A DNA stretch of 64,000 nt from the NCBI RefSeq assembly GCF_009852415.1, contig NZ_WOXS01000002.1, positions 6,860,001-6,924,000 on the forward strand. Reading direction: 5' to 3'. Shown one piece after another: positions 57,368-64,000 of the stretch; position 1 is the stretch's first letter; each line of letters begins with the position of its first letter. Made by a program: the position numbers and the translations under genes. The DNA comes from Streptomyces sp. Tu 3180. GTDB lineage: Bacteria; Actinomycetota; Actinomycetes; Streptomycetales; Streptomycetaceae. The notes beneath the pieces were generated by a model. That model was not told the DNA's origin, made no database searches, and saw only the letters and a list, made by a program, of their open reading frames with translations.

Positions 57368-59452
57368 GTGCTGGGCGTGGTGGGTGGCGGGCGGTGGCGG
57401 CGGATCGCCAGTCAGATCGGGCGGAGCATCGCCGTGTGGGTGGTCTCCACGCTCACCATGCTGCTGCTCGCCGGGATCCTGCCGGACTTCCGGCTGCGCT
57501 CGGCCGACGGCGACAGCGCCACCGACATCGCGGTCACCGCCGTGCTCGGCGCCGGCGCCTTCGGCCTGCTGTCCGCCCTCGTCTGGCCGCTGCTGGTGCG
57601 GCTGCTGCTGCTCGTACCGGCGCTCGTCCTCGGCCTGCTGGTGTTCTTCCTCAACGGCGCGCTGCTGTGGCTGGCCCTGCGCCTGAACCCCGTCGAACGC
57701 GGCGACGCCGCCCCGGAGACGGCGGTGGTGGTGGCCGCCGTGATGTCCGCCGTCGCCTCCGCCACCGGCGCCGCCCTCGCCGTACGCGACGACGACGCCT
57801 ACCGCCGCCGCCTCTACCGCCTGGCCGACCGCCGGCGCCGCACCGACCCGCCCTGCCCGGACACGCCCGGCACCGTCTTCCTGCAACTCGACGGCGTCGG
57901 CCACGACGTCCTGCTGGACGCCGTCGGCAAGGACCTGATGCCCACCGTCGCCCGCTGGCTCGGCACCGGCACCGGCGACCGGCCCACCCACCGGCTCATC
58001 CCCTGGCGCACCGACTGGTCCAGCCAGACCGGCGCCAGCCAGCTCGGCATCCTGCACGGCAGCAACCACGACGTGCCCGCCTTCCGCTGGTACGAGAAGG
58101 CCCGCCGCGAGGTGATGGTCTGCAACCGCCCCACCAGCGCCGCCGAACTCCAGGCCCGCGCCATCGAGCACTCCGGGCACGCCGGCCTGCTCGCCGAGGA
58201 CGGCGCCAGCCGCGGCAACCTCTTCGGCGGCGGCGCCGACGAGCAGGCCCTGGTGCTGTCCATCGCCACCCGCCGCCGCGGCCCGGGGGCCCGCTCCCGC
58301 GCGGGCTACTTCGCGTACTTCTCCGACCCCGCCAACGCCGTGCGCACCGCCCTGTCCTTCGTCGCCGAGGTCGGCCGCGAGATAGGCCAGTCCACCCGGG
58401 CCCGGCTCGCGAAGCAGCGCCCGCGCGTCTCCCGCGGCGGGCTGTACCCGTTCGTCCGGGCGTTCGCCACGGTCGTCGAGCGGGACGTCGTCGTCGCCGC
58501 CGTCATGGGCGACCTGCTCGCCGGCCGCACCGCCGTCTACGCCGACCTGGTCGCCTACGACGAGGTGGCCCACCACTCCGGACCGTCGAGCAGGGACGCC
58601 GAGAAGGTCCTCCAGCGCCTCGACCGCGCCCTCGCCCTGATCGAGAAGGTCGCCGAGCACGCCCCGCGCCCGTACCGGATCGTCGTCCTGTCCGACCACG
58701 GGCAGAGCCCCGGTGAGACCTTCCGCGCCCGCTACGGCCTCACCCTCGGCGACCTGGTGCGGGCCGGCTGCGGACTGCCCGTGCCGCGCAGGGCGCGCCG
58801 CACCCACAGCGGCGCGGAGGCCCGCGCGGCCGTCCGGGCGGCGCTGCGCCGGCCGGTCGAGGAGGGGGCCGAGCACTACCGGCCCACCCGCGGCTCGGAG
58901 CCCGTCGTGCTCGCCTCCGGCAACCTCGGCCTGGTCTCCTTCCCGGACGTGCCGCACCGGATGACCAAGGAGGAGATCGACGCCCGCCACCCCGCGCTGC
59001 TGCCGACCCTCGCCAACCACCCCGGCATCGGCTTCCTGCTGGTGCGCAGCGAGGTCCACGGCGGGGTCGTGCTCGGCGCGTACGGAGCGCAGATCCCGCT
59101 GGCGGAGCTGGACGACGACCCGGGGCCGCTCGCGGCCTTCGGCCCCGGCGCCGCGGACGTCGTGCGCCGCACCCACACCTTCCCGCACACCGCCGACATC
59201 ATGGTCAACTCCTTCCACGACCCGGCCGACGGCGAGGTCCTCGCCTTCGAGGAGCAGATCGGTTCCCACGGCGGTCTCGGCGGCGCCCAGTCCCGCCCGT
59301 TCCTGCTGTCCCCGCTCGCGCTGTCCCCACCGGTCCCCGACGGAGCGGAACTCGCCGGCGCCGAGCAGGTCCACCACGTACTGCGGCGCTGGCTGAAGGA
59401 GTCGGGGGACGCGCGCCGGCCCGAGGAACCGCGCCGGGAACGCGCGGCCTGA
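57368..59452 (+). CDS. Membrane-anchored phosphodiesterase (holin-like TM domain + alkaline phosphatase superfamily)
   Basis: A 694-aa fusion. Residues about 20-135 form three to four hydrophobic helices (A-V-W-V-V-S-T-L-T-M-L-L-L-A-G, then L-L-L-L-V-P-A-L-V-L-G-L-L-V-F) like mycobacterial phage-holin family proteins. Residues about 170-660 form an alkaline-phosphatase-superfamily phosphodiesterase domain: metal and nucleophile segments include Q-L-D-G-V-G, W-S-S-Q-T-G-A, A-Y-D-E-V-A-H-H-S, L-S-D-H-G-Q-S and G-S-H-G-G-L-G-G. It would hydrolyse phosphodiester or phosphate groups, perhaps in the envelope. The GTG at 57368 is the likely start; another GTG 9 codons on is possible. Confidence 0.8.
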   Translation: MLGVVGGGRWRRIASQIGRSIAVWVVSTLTMLLLAGILPDFRLRSADGDSATDIAVTAVLGAGAFGLLSALVWPLLVRLLLLVPALVLGLLVFFLNGALLWLALRLNPVERGDAAPETAVVVAAVMSAVASATGAALAVRDDDAYRRRLYRLADRRRRTDPPCPDTPGTVFLQLDGVGHDVLLDAVGKDLMPTVARWLGTGTGDRPTHRLIPWRTDWSSQTGASQLGILHGSNHDVPAFRWYEKARREVMVCNRPTSAAELQARAIEHSGHAGLLAEDGASRGNLFGGGADEQALVLSIATRRRGPGARSRAGYFAYFSDPANAVRTALSFVAEVGREIGQSTRARLAKQRPRVSRGGLYPFVRAFATVVERDVVVAAVMGDLLAGRTAVYADLVAYDEVAHHSGPSSRDAEKVLQRLDRALALIEKVAEHAPRPYRIVVLSDHGQSPGETFRARYGLTLGDLVRAGCGLPVPRRARRTHSGAEARAAVRAALRRPVEEGAEHYRPTRGSEPVVLASGNLGLVSFPDVPHRMTKEEIDARHPALLPTLANHPGIGFLLVRSEVHGGVVLGAYGAQIPLAELDDDPGPLAAFGPGAADVVRRTHTFPHTADIMVNSFHDPADGEVLAFEEQIGSHGGLGGAQSRPFLLSPLALSPPVPDGAELAGAEQVHHVLRRWLKESGDARRPEEPRRERAA

Positions 59453-59601
59453 GCCCTCCCCGGTGCCCCGGCGGGCGCCGTTCGCCCCCGGGGTGCCGGA
59501 AATTCGGCTGCGCGCGTGATCGCCGCGGCCCAGACTGTCCGTACCGGACGCCGCACCGCCGCGCGTCCCGCCCCCCTTCCCGGACCCCCAGGAGCCGCTG
59601 C

Positions 59602-60663
59602 GTGCAGGCAGCCGTCACCGTCACCCCCGCCCGCGTCCCGGAGCTGCTGCTCGGTCTCGCGACCGTGCGGCCGGTCTTCCTCTGGGGCGCACCCGGCATC
59701 GGGAAGTCCTCCCTGGTGAGGGAGTTCGCCCAGTCCCTGGGGCTGGAGTGCGTGAGTCTGCTGGGCACCCAGCTCGCCCCCGAGGACCTCATCGGCGTGC
59801 CGCAGATCCGTGACGGCCGCTCGGTGTTCTGCCCGCCGGAGGCGATCGCCCGCGACGAGCCGTACTGCCTGTTCCTGGACGAGCTCAACGCGGCCACCCC
59901 GGACGTGCAGAAGGCGTTCTACTCGCTGATCCTGGACCGCCGCATCGGCGACTACGAGCTGCCCGAGGGCTCCGTCGTCATCGGCGCCGGCAACCGCGCC
60001 ACCGACAACGCGCTCGCCCGCCCCCTCGCCTCCGCGCTGGTCAACCGCCTCACCCACGTCCACCTGGAGGCCTCGCCGAAGGACTGGCTGGTCTGGGCGG
60101 CGGACAACGGCATCCACCCCTGGATCACCGACCACCTCACCGACCGGCCCGACCACCTGTGGTCCAAGCCGCCGAAGACCGAGGAGCCGTTCTCCACCCC
60201 CCGCTCCTGGCACATGCTCTCCGACGCGCTGCACTCCTTCGGCCGCGACCTCGACGAGGACACCCTGAGGGTCCTCGCCCACGGCACGCTCACCCCCGCG
60301 CACGCCACCGCCTTCTGCGGCTACGTCAAGATCGTGCGCAGCCGCTTCGGGATCGACGCCGTCATCAAGGGCGAAGCCCGCTGGCCGCACCGGCCGGAGG
60401 ACCGCGACCTGCTGTACTACCTCGCCGAGTCCTTCCGTGGCCGGCTGGTCAAGGAACTGCCGGCGAGCAGGGAGCACATGTCGGCGAACGGCCGCCAGAC
60501 CGCGTACCGCGCCAAGTCGCTGCTGGTGCAGCTCGCCGAGATCTCCGTCGAGGTGGCCCAGAGCGTCATCGCCTCCGACGCCGACGGCAACCCGGTCCTG
60601 CCGTCCTGGTTCCTGGTCGAGGCGGCCCGCGACATGCCCCGGCTGGTGGAGGCGCGGCGATGA
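59602..60663 (+). CDS. MoxR-type AAA ATPase
   Basis: A 353-aa AAA+ ATPase with Walker A W-G-A-P-G-I-G-K-S-S (about residues 29-38), Walker B Y-C-L-F-L-D-E-L-N-A-A (about 91-101), a sensor-like G-A-G-N-R-A-T-D, and an Arg-rich C-terminal lid. MoxR ATPases act as chaperones that load or activate partner proteins, usually VWA-domain proteins encoded next door. Here the next gene, joined by an ATGA overlap, is exactly such a protein. The GTG at 59602 begins the V-Q-A-A-V-T-V-T N-terminus. Confidence 0.9.
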   Translation: MQAAVTVTPARVPELLLGLATVRPVFLWGAPGIGKSSLVREFAQSLGLECVSLLGTQLAPEDLIGVPQIRDGRSVFCPPEAIARDEPYCLFLDELNAATPDVQKAFYSLILDRRIGDYELPEGSVVIGAGNRATDNALARPLASALVNRLTHVHLEASPKDWLVWAADNGIHPWITDHLTDRPDHLWSKPPKTEEPFSTPRSWHMLSDALHSFGRDLDEDTLRVLAHGTLTPAHATAFCGYVKIVRSRFGIDAVIKGEARWPHRPEDRDLLYYLAESFRGRLVKELPASREHMSANGRQTAYRAKSLLVQLAEISVEVAQSVIASDADGNPVLPSWFLVEAARDMPRLVEARR

Positions 60664-62492
60664 CCCGGCCCCGGACGAAGGGGCGGAAGAAGCGGGACCT
60701 CGCGGGGGAGGCGTTCGACGCCGGGCTCCGCCTGGTGCGGGCCAACCCCGCGCTGGCCGCCGTCGACTTCGACGTCTGCCGCCGGGAGAACTGCGAGCTC
60801 GCCCCCCGGGAGGGGCTGGTCCGCGTGGACTCCGAGGCCGTCCTGCACGCCCACCCGGACCGCACGGCCGACCCGGACACCTGGGCGTGGGCCCTCGCCC
60901 ACGCCGTCCTCCACCTCGGCTTCGGCCATGTCCCGGCCGCCAAGGGCACGCGCGAGCAGCCGGACCGCTGCGAGCTCGCCGCCCGCTGCGTGGTCGTCAA
61001 CCGCTTCCTGCTCGGCTTCCCCGTCGGCAGGACGCCCGACCACCTGCCCGCCGCCTACCCCGACGGGGACGAGGAGCAGCTCGCCGCGCGCTGGCGACGG
61101 GACGGGGTCCCGGCCGTGTACGAGCGCTGCGGCACGGCGGGCGGCGAGGCGGACCTGTTCCTCCAGGAGTGGTACGGCTGGTACGGGCAGCCGCCGGACC
61201 ACCAGCTGGCGTTCGCCACCGCGCTCACCCGCACCGTGTCCGCCGCGATGGACATGGCGGGCGGCCGCCTCGACAGCCTGGACGGCAAGAGGGTCCCACG
61301 GCGTCCCTGGGAGCGGGCGCTCGGCTGGTTCGTCTCCTCCTACCCCCTGCTCGGCGGCATCGCGGCCGGCATCACCCTCGTCGCCGACGCCGAACTCGCC
61401 CGCGCCCACGGCATCTCCGTCGCCGCCGTCGACGCCGGGGCGGGCGAGATCTACGTCAACCCGCTGCGGCAGTTCGACGACGAGGAATGGCGGTTCGTCC
61501 TCGCCCACGAGATGCTGCACGCCGCCCTGCGCCACGGCGACCGCTGCGGCGCCCGCGACCCCTACCTGTTCAACGTCGCCTGCGACTACGTCGTCAACGG
61601 CTGGCTCGTCGAGATGCAGGTCGGCACCATGCCCGAGGGCCTGCTGTACGACAGGGAGCTCGCCGGGCTGTCCGCCGAGGAGGTCCACGACCGGATCGCC
61701 GGCGACCTCAGGCGCATGCGGCGCCTGGCCACCCCGCGCGGCAAGGGCGTCGGCGACGTCCTCGGCGGTCCGCTCGGCCCGCCCCGCGACCACGTCGACC
61801 TCGACGGTTTCTACCGCCGCGGCCTCGCCCAGGGCCTGGACCTGCACGAGCGGCAGGAGCGCGGCTTCCTGCCCGGCGGACTGGTCGAGGAGATCCGCGC
61901 GCTCAGCCACCCGCCGCTGCCCTGGGACGCGCGGCTCGCCCGCTGGTTCGACGAGTTCGTGCCCCGCCCCGAGCCGGTGCGCTCCTACGCCCGCCCCTCG
62001 CGCCGCCAGGCGTCCACCCCGGACATCCCCCGCGCCGGGCGGTACTTCCCGCCCGAGGAGACGGCGCGCTGCACCTTCGGCGTCGTCCTGGACACCTCCG
62101 GTTCCATGGACCGGGTCCTGCTCGGCAAGGCCCTCGGCGCCATCGCCTCCTACGCCGAGGCCCGCGACGTGCCGGCCGCCCGCGTGGTGTTCTGCGACGC
62201 GGCGCCGCACGACGCCGGCTACCTGCCGGTCACCGGGATCGCCGTGGGGGCACCTCCCAGGCCTTTTGGGCTCTGGGGGAGCGTGCGGGTGCACGGCCGG
62301 GGCGGCACCGTCCTGCAGCCCGGCGTCGACCTGCTGCAGCGCGCGGACGACTTCCCGCCCACCGCGCCGGTCCTCGTCATCACCGACGGCCGGTGCGACG
62401 TGCTGCGGGTCCGGCGCGAGCACGCCTACCTCCTCCCGCGGGGCGCGCGGCTGCCGTTCACCGCGAGGGGGCCCGTCTTCCGGGTGAGTTGA
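60660..62492 (+). CDS. DUF2201-type metallopeptidase/VWA protein, MoxR partner
   Basis: A 610-aa protein with two halves. The N-terminal half contains an HExxH zinc-protease helix (A-H-E-M-L-H-A-A-L-R-H, His near residue 283) and, earlier, a similar A-H-A-V-L-H-L-G-F-G-H (about residue 80) without the Glu. The C-terminal half is a VWA-like domain with the metal site D-T-S-G-S-M (about residue 478). The layout matches putative metallopeptidases annotated DUF2201. With its AAA partner it would form a chaperone/protease unit. An interspersed palindrome (62244-62282) is inserted in frame just before the VWA domain's end. Substrate is unknown. Confidence 0.85.
   Translation: MTRPRTKGRKKRDLAGEAFDAGLRLVRANPALAAVDFDVCRRENCELAPREGLVRVDSEAVLHAHPDRTADPDTWAWALAHAVLHLGFGHVPAAKGTREQPDRCELAARCVVVNRFLLGFPVGRTPDHLPAAYPDGDEEQLAARWRRDGVPAVYERCGTAGGEADLFLQEWYGWYGQPPDHQLAFATALTRTVSAAMDMAGGRLDSLDGKRVPRRPWERALGWFVSSYPLLGGIAAGITLVADAELARAHGISVAAVDAGAGEIYVNPLRQFDDEEWRFVLAHEMLHAALRHGDRCGARDPYLFNVACDYVVNGWLVEMQVGTMPEGLLYDRELAGLSAEEVHDRIAGDLRRMRRLATPRGKGVGDVLGGPLGPPRDHVDLDGFYRRGLAQGLDLHERQERGFLPGGLVEEIRALSHPPLPWDARLARWFDEFVPRPEPVRSYARPSRRQASTPDIPRAGRYFPPEETARCTFGVVLDTSGSMDRVLLGKALGAIASYAEARDVPAARVVFCDAAPHDAGYLPVTGIAVGAPPRPFGLWGSVRVHGRGGTVLQPGVDLLQRADDFPPTAPVLVITDGRCDVLRVRREHAYLLPRGARLPFTARGPVFRVS
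62244..62282. repeat. GC-rich interspersed palindrome, copy 5 (inside VWA gene)
   Basis: GTGGGGGCACCTCCCAGGCC, then TTTTGGGCTCTGGGGGAGCG. It reads in frame as V-G-A-P-P-R-P-F-G-L-W-G in the middle of the VWA domain, where a shorter loop would be expected. The lower-GC TTTT is unlike the rest of the gene. Confidence 0.6.
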
Positions 62493-62514
62493 GCCGTAGT
62501 GTGATCGGATGGAG

Positions 62515-62542
62515 CCGGGAGCCCGGTGGCCCGGGCTCCCGG
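62515..62542 (+). terminator. Terminator of the MoxR/VWA operon
   Basis: A perfect 12-bp stem (CCGGGAGCCCGG, 62515-62526, with 62531-62542) with a 4-nt TGGC loop, 23 bp after the VWA gene stop. Confidence 0.65.
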
Positions 62543-62590
62543 ACCGAGCACAGCCGGACACAGGGCCGGACATTTTCGAAAGGATGCGTC

Positions 62591-63019
62591 ATGGCAGCCA
62601 CGCGCTCCGCACACACCGTTTGGGAAGGCAACCTGTTCAAGGGCAGCGGGGTCGTCACCTTCGACTCCTCCGGCAGCATCGGCGAGCAGCCGGTCACCTG
62701 GGCGTCGCGCGCCGAGGAGGCCAACGGGAAGACCAGCCCGGAGGAGCTGATCGCCGCCGCGCACTCCAGCTGCTTCTCGATGGCCCTCTCCAACGGCCTC
62801 GACAAGGCCGGCACCCCGCCGACCCGTCTGACGACCTCCGCCGACGTCACCTTCGTGCCCGGTGAGGGCATCACCGGCATCCACCTCACCGTCGAGGGCG
62901 CCGTGCCCGGCCTGGACGAGGCCGGCTTCGTCGCCGCCGCCGAGGACGCCAAGGTCAACTGCCCGGTCAGCCAGGCGCTGAAGGGCACGAACATCACCCT
63001 GACGGCGAAGCTCGCCTGA
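62591..63019 (+). CDS. OsmC/Ohr family peroxiredoxin-like protein
   Basis: A 142-aa protein of the OsmC family, which reduces organic hydroperoxides. The two redox cysteines are present: A-A-H-S-S-C-F-S-M-A-L (Cys near residue 59) and K-V-N-C-P-V-S-Q-A-L (Cys near residue 124). The G-K-T-S-P-E-E-L-I-A-A-A N-terminal block matches OsmC more than Ohr. ATG with a GAAAGGA site. Stress-inducible in many bacteria; the palindromic terminator after it separates it from the next gene. Confidence 0.93.
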   Translation: MAATRSAHTVWEGNLFKGSGVVTFDSSGSIGEQPVTWASRAEEANGKTSPEELIAAAHSSCFSMALSNGLDKAGTPPTRLTTSADVTFVPGEGITGIHLTVEGAVPGLDEAGFVAAAEDAKVNCPVSQALKGTNITLTAKLA

Positions 63020-63040
63020 CCCGCTCGCCGCGTCGAACCA

Positions 63041-63072
63041 CCGCGGGCCGCCCCGGCCGGGGCGGCCCGCGG
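63041..63072 (+). terminator. Palindromic terminator after the OsmC gene
   Basis: A 32-bp perfect palindrome (63041-63056 with 63057-63072) 21 bp after the OsmC stop; as RNA it would fold into a stem of about 14 bp with a 4-nt tip. Confidence 0.65.
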
Positions 63073-63099
63073 CACGTCCCCCTCCGGGAGCCGACCACC

Positions 63100-63870
63100 A
63101 TGACGCCACGCCCCGCCGTCTCCGCCCACCAGGGGGGCTCCGAACGCGCCGCCCCGGCCACCCGTGAGGCGTACGAGGACGCGCTCGCGTCCGGCGCCGA
63201 GTACGCCGAGTTCGACGTCCGGCGCACCGCGGACGGCGTCTTCGTCGTCCACCACGACGCCCGGGTGCGCCGCACCGGGCCCCTGCTGTCCACGCTCACC
63301 CACGCCGAACTGGACGAGCGCGCCGGCTATCCCGTGCCCGTCGTGGACGACGTCATGGCGCTGGTCGCCGGGAAGCTCGTCGGGCACCTGGACCTGAAGG
63401 AGACGGGCCACGAGAAGGAGCTGGTCGACCGCGCGACCGCCCTGCTCGGCGAGGACGGCTTCGTGGTCACCACGCTGGAGGACCGGTCCCTCGCGGCCGT
63501 CACCCGCGCCTTCCCCCGGGTGCGCACCGCGCTGTCCCTCGGCCGGGACGGCAAGGACGTCGGCCGCGGCCGGCTGGTGTCCACCCGGCTGAGCGAGCTG
63601 CTGCCGATGCGCCGCGTCCGCGCCTGCGGGGCCCACGGGGTCGCCGTGCACCAGCGCCTGGCCCGTGCCACGGTGCTGCGCGAGGCGGCCCGCAACGGGC
63701 TGTTCACCATGGTGTGGACGGTCAACGAGGACACGGCGCTGCGCGCGTTCCTCACCGACCCGCGGGTGGACGTGCTGGTCACCGACCGCCCGCGGCGCGC
63801 CGTGGAACTGCGCGCCGCCTCTTCCACCGCGCCCGTCCGCACCCGCCGCTTCCGCCGGCCGGCCGGTTGA
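63100..63870 (+). CDS. Glycerophosphodiester phosphodiesterase
   Basis: A 256-aa TIM-barrel GDPD that hydrolyses glycerophosphodiesters to glycerol-3-phosphate and an alcohol. The N-terminal catalytic motif is A-H-Q-G-G-S-E-R-A-A-P, where E. coli GlpQ has H-R-G, so the first Arg is replaced by Gln. The metal-site E-F-D-V-R-R-T-A-D-G and V-V-H-H-D segments follow, with G-H-L-D-L-K and M-V-W-T-V-N near the end. No signal peptide, so it is cytosolic. It is the last gene before dnaK. Confidence 0.88.
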   Translation: MTPRPAVSAHQGGSERAAPATREAYEDALASGAEYAEFDVRRTADGVFVVHHDARVRRTGPLLSTLTHAELDERAGYPVPVVDDVMALVAGKLVGHLDLKETGHEKELVDRATALLGEDGFVVTTLEDRSLAAVTRAFPRVRTALSLGRDGKDVGRGRLVSTRLSELLPMRRVRACGAHGVAVHQRLARATVLREAARNGLFTMVWTVNEDTALRAFLTDPRVDVLVTDRPRRAVELRAASSTAPVRTRRFRRPAG

Positions 63871-63886
63871 CAAGGACCCACTCAAG
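63866..63886. promoter_or_regulatory. HAIR element 1 (HspR operator)
   Basis: A 21-bp element with 7-nt halves, 7-nt spacer: right half ACTCAAG is perfect, left half GTTGACA keeps the TTGA core of CTTGAGT. It fits the HAIR consensus CTTGAGT-N7-ACTCAAG of actinomycete dnaK operons. Confidence 0.65.
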
Positions 63887-63888
63887 CT

Positions 63889-63909
63889 ATTGACAACGGG
63901 CCGCTCAAG
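63889..63909. promoter_or_regulatory. HAIR element 2 (HspR operator)
   Basis: ATTGACA, 7-nt spacer, GCTCAAG, again 21 bp and starting 23 bp after element 1. It overlaps the dnaK -35. Confidence 0.65.
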
Positions 63910-63918
63910 TTTTGTGCT
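63890..63918 (+). promoter_or_regulatory. dnaK promoter
   Basis: TTGACA (63890-63895) and TGTGCT (63913-63918) are 17 bp apart, with HAIR element 2 over the -35. Heat shock would relieve HspR repression here. Confidence 0.7.
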
Positions 63919-63964
63919 GGAAGTCCGGAGAGGTGCCCCGGCGGAACGGCGGAAGGGGACGGCG

Positions 63965-64000
63965 ATGGGACGTGCGGTCGGAATCGACCTGGGGACCACG
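63965..64000 (+). CDS. dnaK: DnaK (Hsp70), N-terminal fragment
   Basis: Twelve codons are visible, M-G-R-A-V-G-I-D-L-G-T-T, the invariant start of the Hsp70 nucleotide-binding domain. The rest lies beyond the right edge. The GGAAGGGGA ribosome site is 5 bp upstream. The two HAIR elements and the promoter immediately before it support the identification. Confidence 0.95.
   Translation, partial: MGRAVGIDLGTT

Overview
This window reads as a piece of a Streptomyces (or very close actinomycete) chromosome. The DNA is very GC-rich with strong third-position GC bias. Many genes start with GTG, and neighbours often share ATGA, GTGA or TTGA stop/start overlaps. Several promoters look leaderless. The gene content is typical Streptomyces: crotonyl-CoA carboxylase/reductase, a ten-gene gvpO-A-F-G-Y-Z-J-L-S-K gas vesicle cluster, a SigB-type sigma factor, a DasR-type operator, a HAIR-controlled dnaK start and a gene with the rare TTA codon. 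No tRNA, rRNA, insertion sequence, integrase gene or CRISPR array was seen.

Layout. 1-2000: 3' end of a glycerate kinase gene, then psd-pssA for phosphatidylethanolamine synthesis. 2080-9375: a complete, collinear ethylmalonyl-CoA pathway operon (ccr, ecm, mcl, mch, mcd, minus strand) with a TetR regulator. 9539-11344: a double 3-hydroxyacyl-CoA dehydrogenase. 11784-16818: a HEAT-repeat protein, GNAT, RidA, a secreted peptidase, a radical SAM protein behind a LexA-type box, and an SRPBCC protein. 16973-19423: an MFS exporter with three carboxypeptidase-regulatory-like repeats. 19490-25185: a peptidase operon (M55, M20, S9, S66, GNAT) behind a near-perfect DasR box. 25279-34530: carbohydrate and redox genes, a decayed F420/flavin oxidoreductase, and an NDH-2/transketolase/LigD-polymerase operon. 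34606-40021: the gas vesicle operon. 40167-46323: a methyltransferase, an ABC-F protein and a stress island (baeRF2, DUF6158, PfpI, CBS, DUF2795, a 44-aa membrane protein) with several SigB-type promoter matches. 46335-52760: a thioesterase, a 13-copy GGATCCCC array, a UvrA-like ABC ATPase with a divergent AraC regulator, a SigB-family sigma factor and a GPDAS-repeat surface protein. 52923-59452: a lysine-less aminotransferase-like protein with an MBL hydrolase, DedA plus a second MBL, a degenerate resolvase-like protein and a membrane phosphodiesterase. 59602-62492: a MoxR AAA ATPase with a metallopeptidase/VWA protein. 62591-64000: OsmC, a glycerophosphodiester phosphodiesterase and the start of dnaK behind two HAIR elements.

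How the parts fit. The ccr operon assimilates C2 units and makes ethylmalonyl-CoA and methylmalonyl-CoA, and the neighbouring dehydrogenase can feed it. The DasR-box operon looks like a route for degrading peptidoglycan stem peptides under N-acetylglucosamine control. The stress island, the sigma factor and perhaps the gas vesicles form a general-stress neighbourhood. The observations I rate highest are the DasR box, the LexA box, the repeated SigB-type promoters, the G-rich octamer array, the lysine-less aminotransferase, the MoxR/VWA-protease pair and a dispersed palindrome family that sits in frame inside several genes. All functional calls rest on reading motifs by eye; no database search was run.
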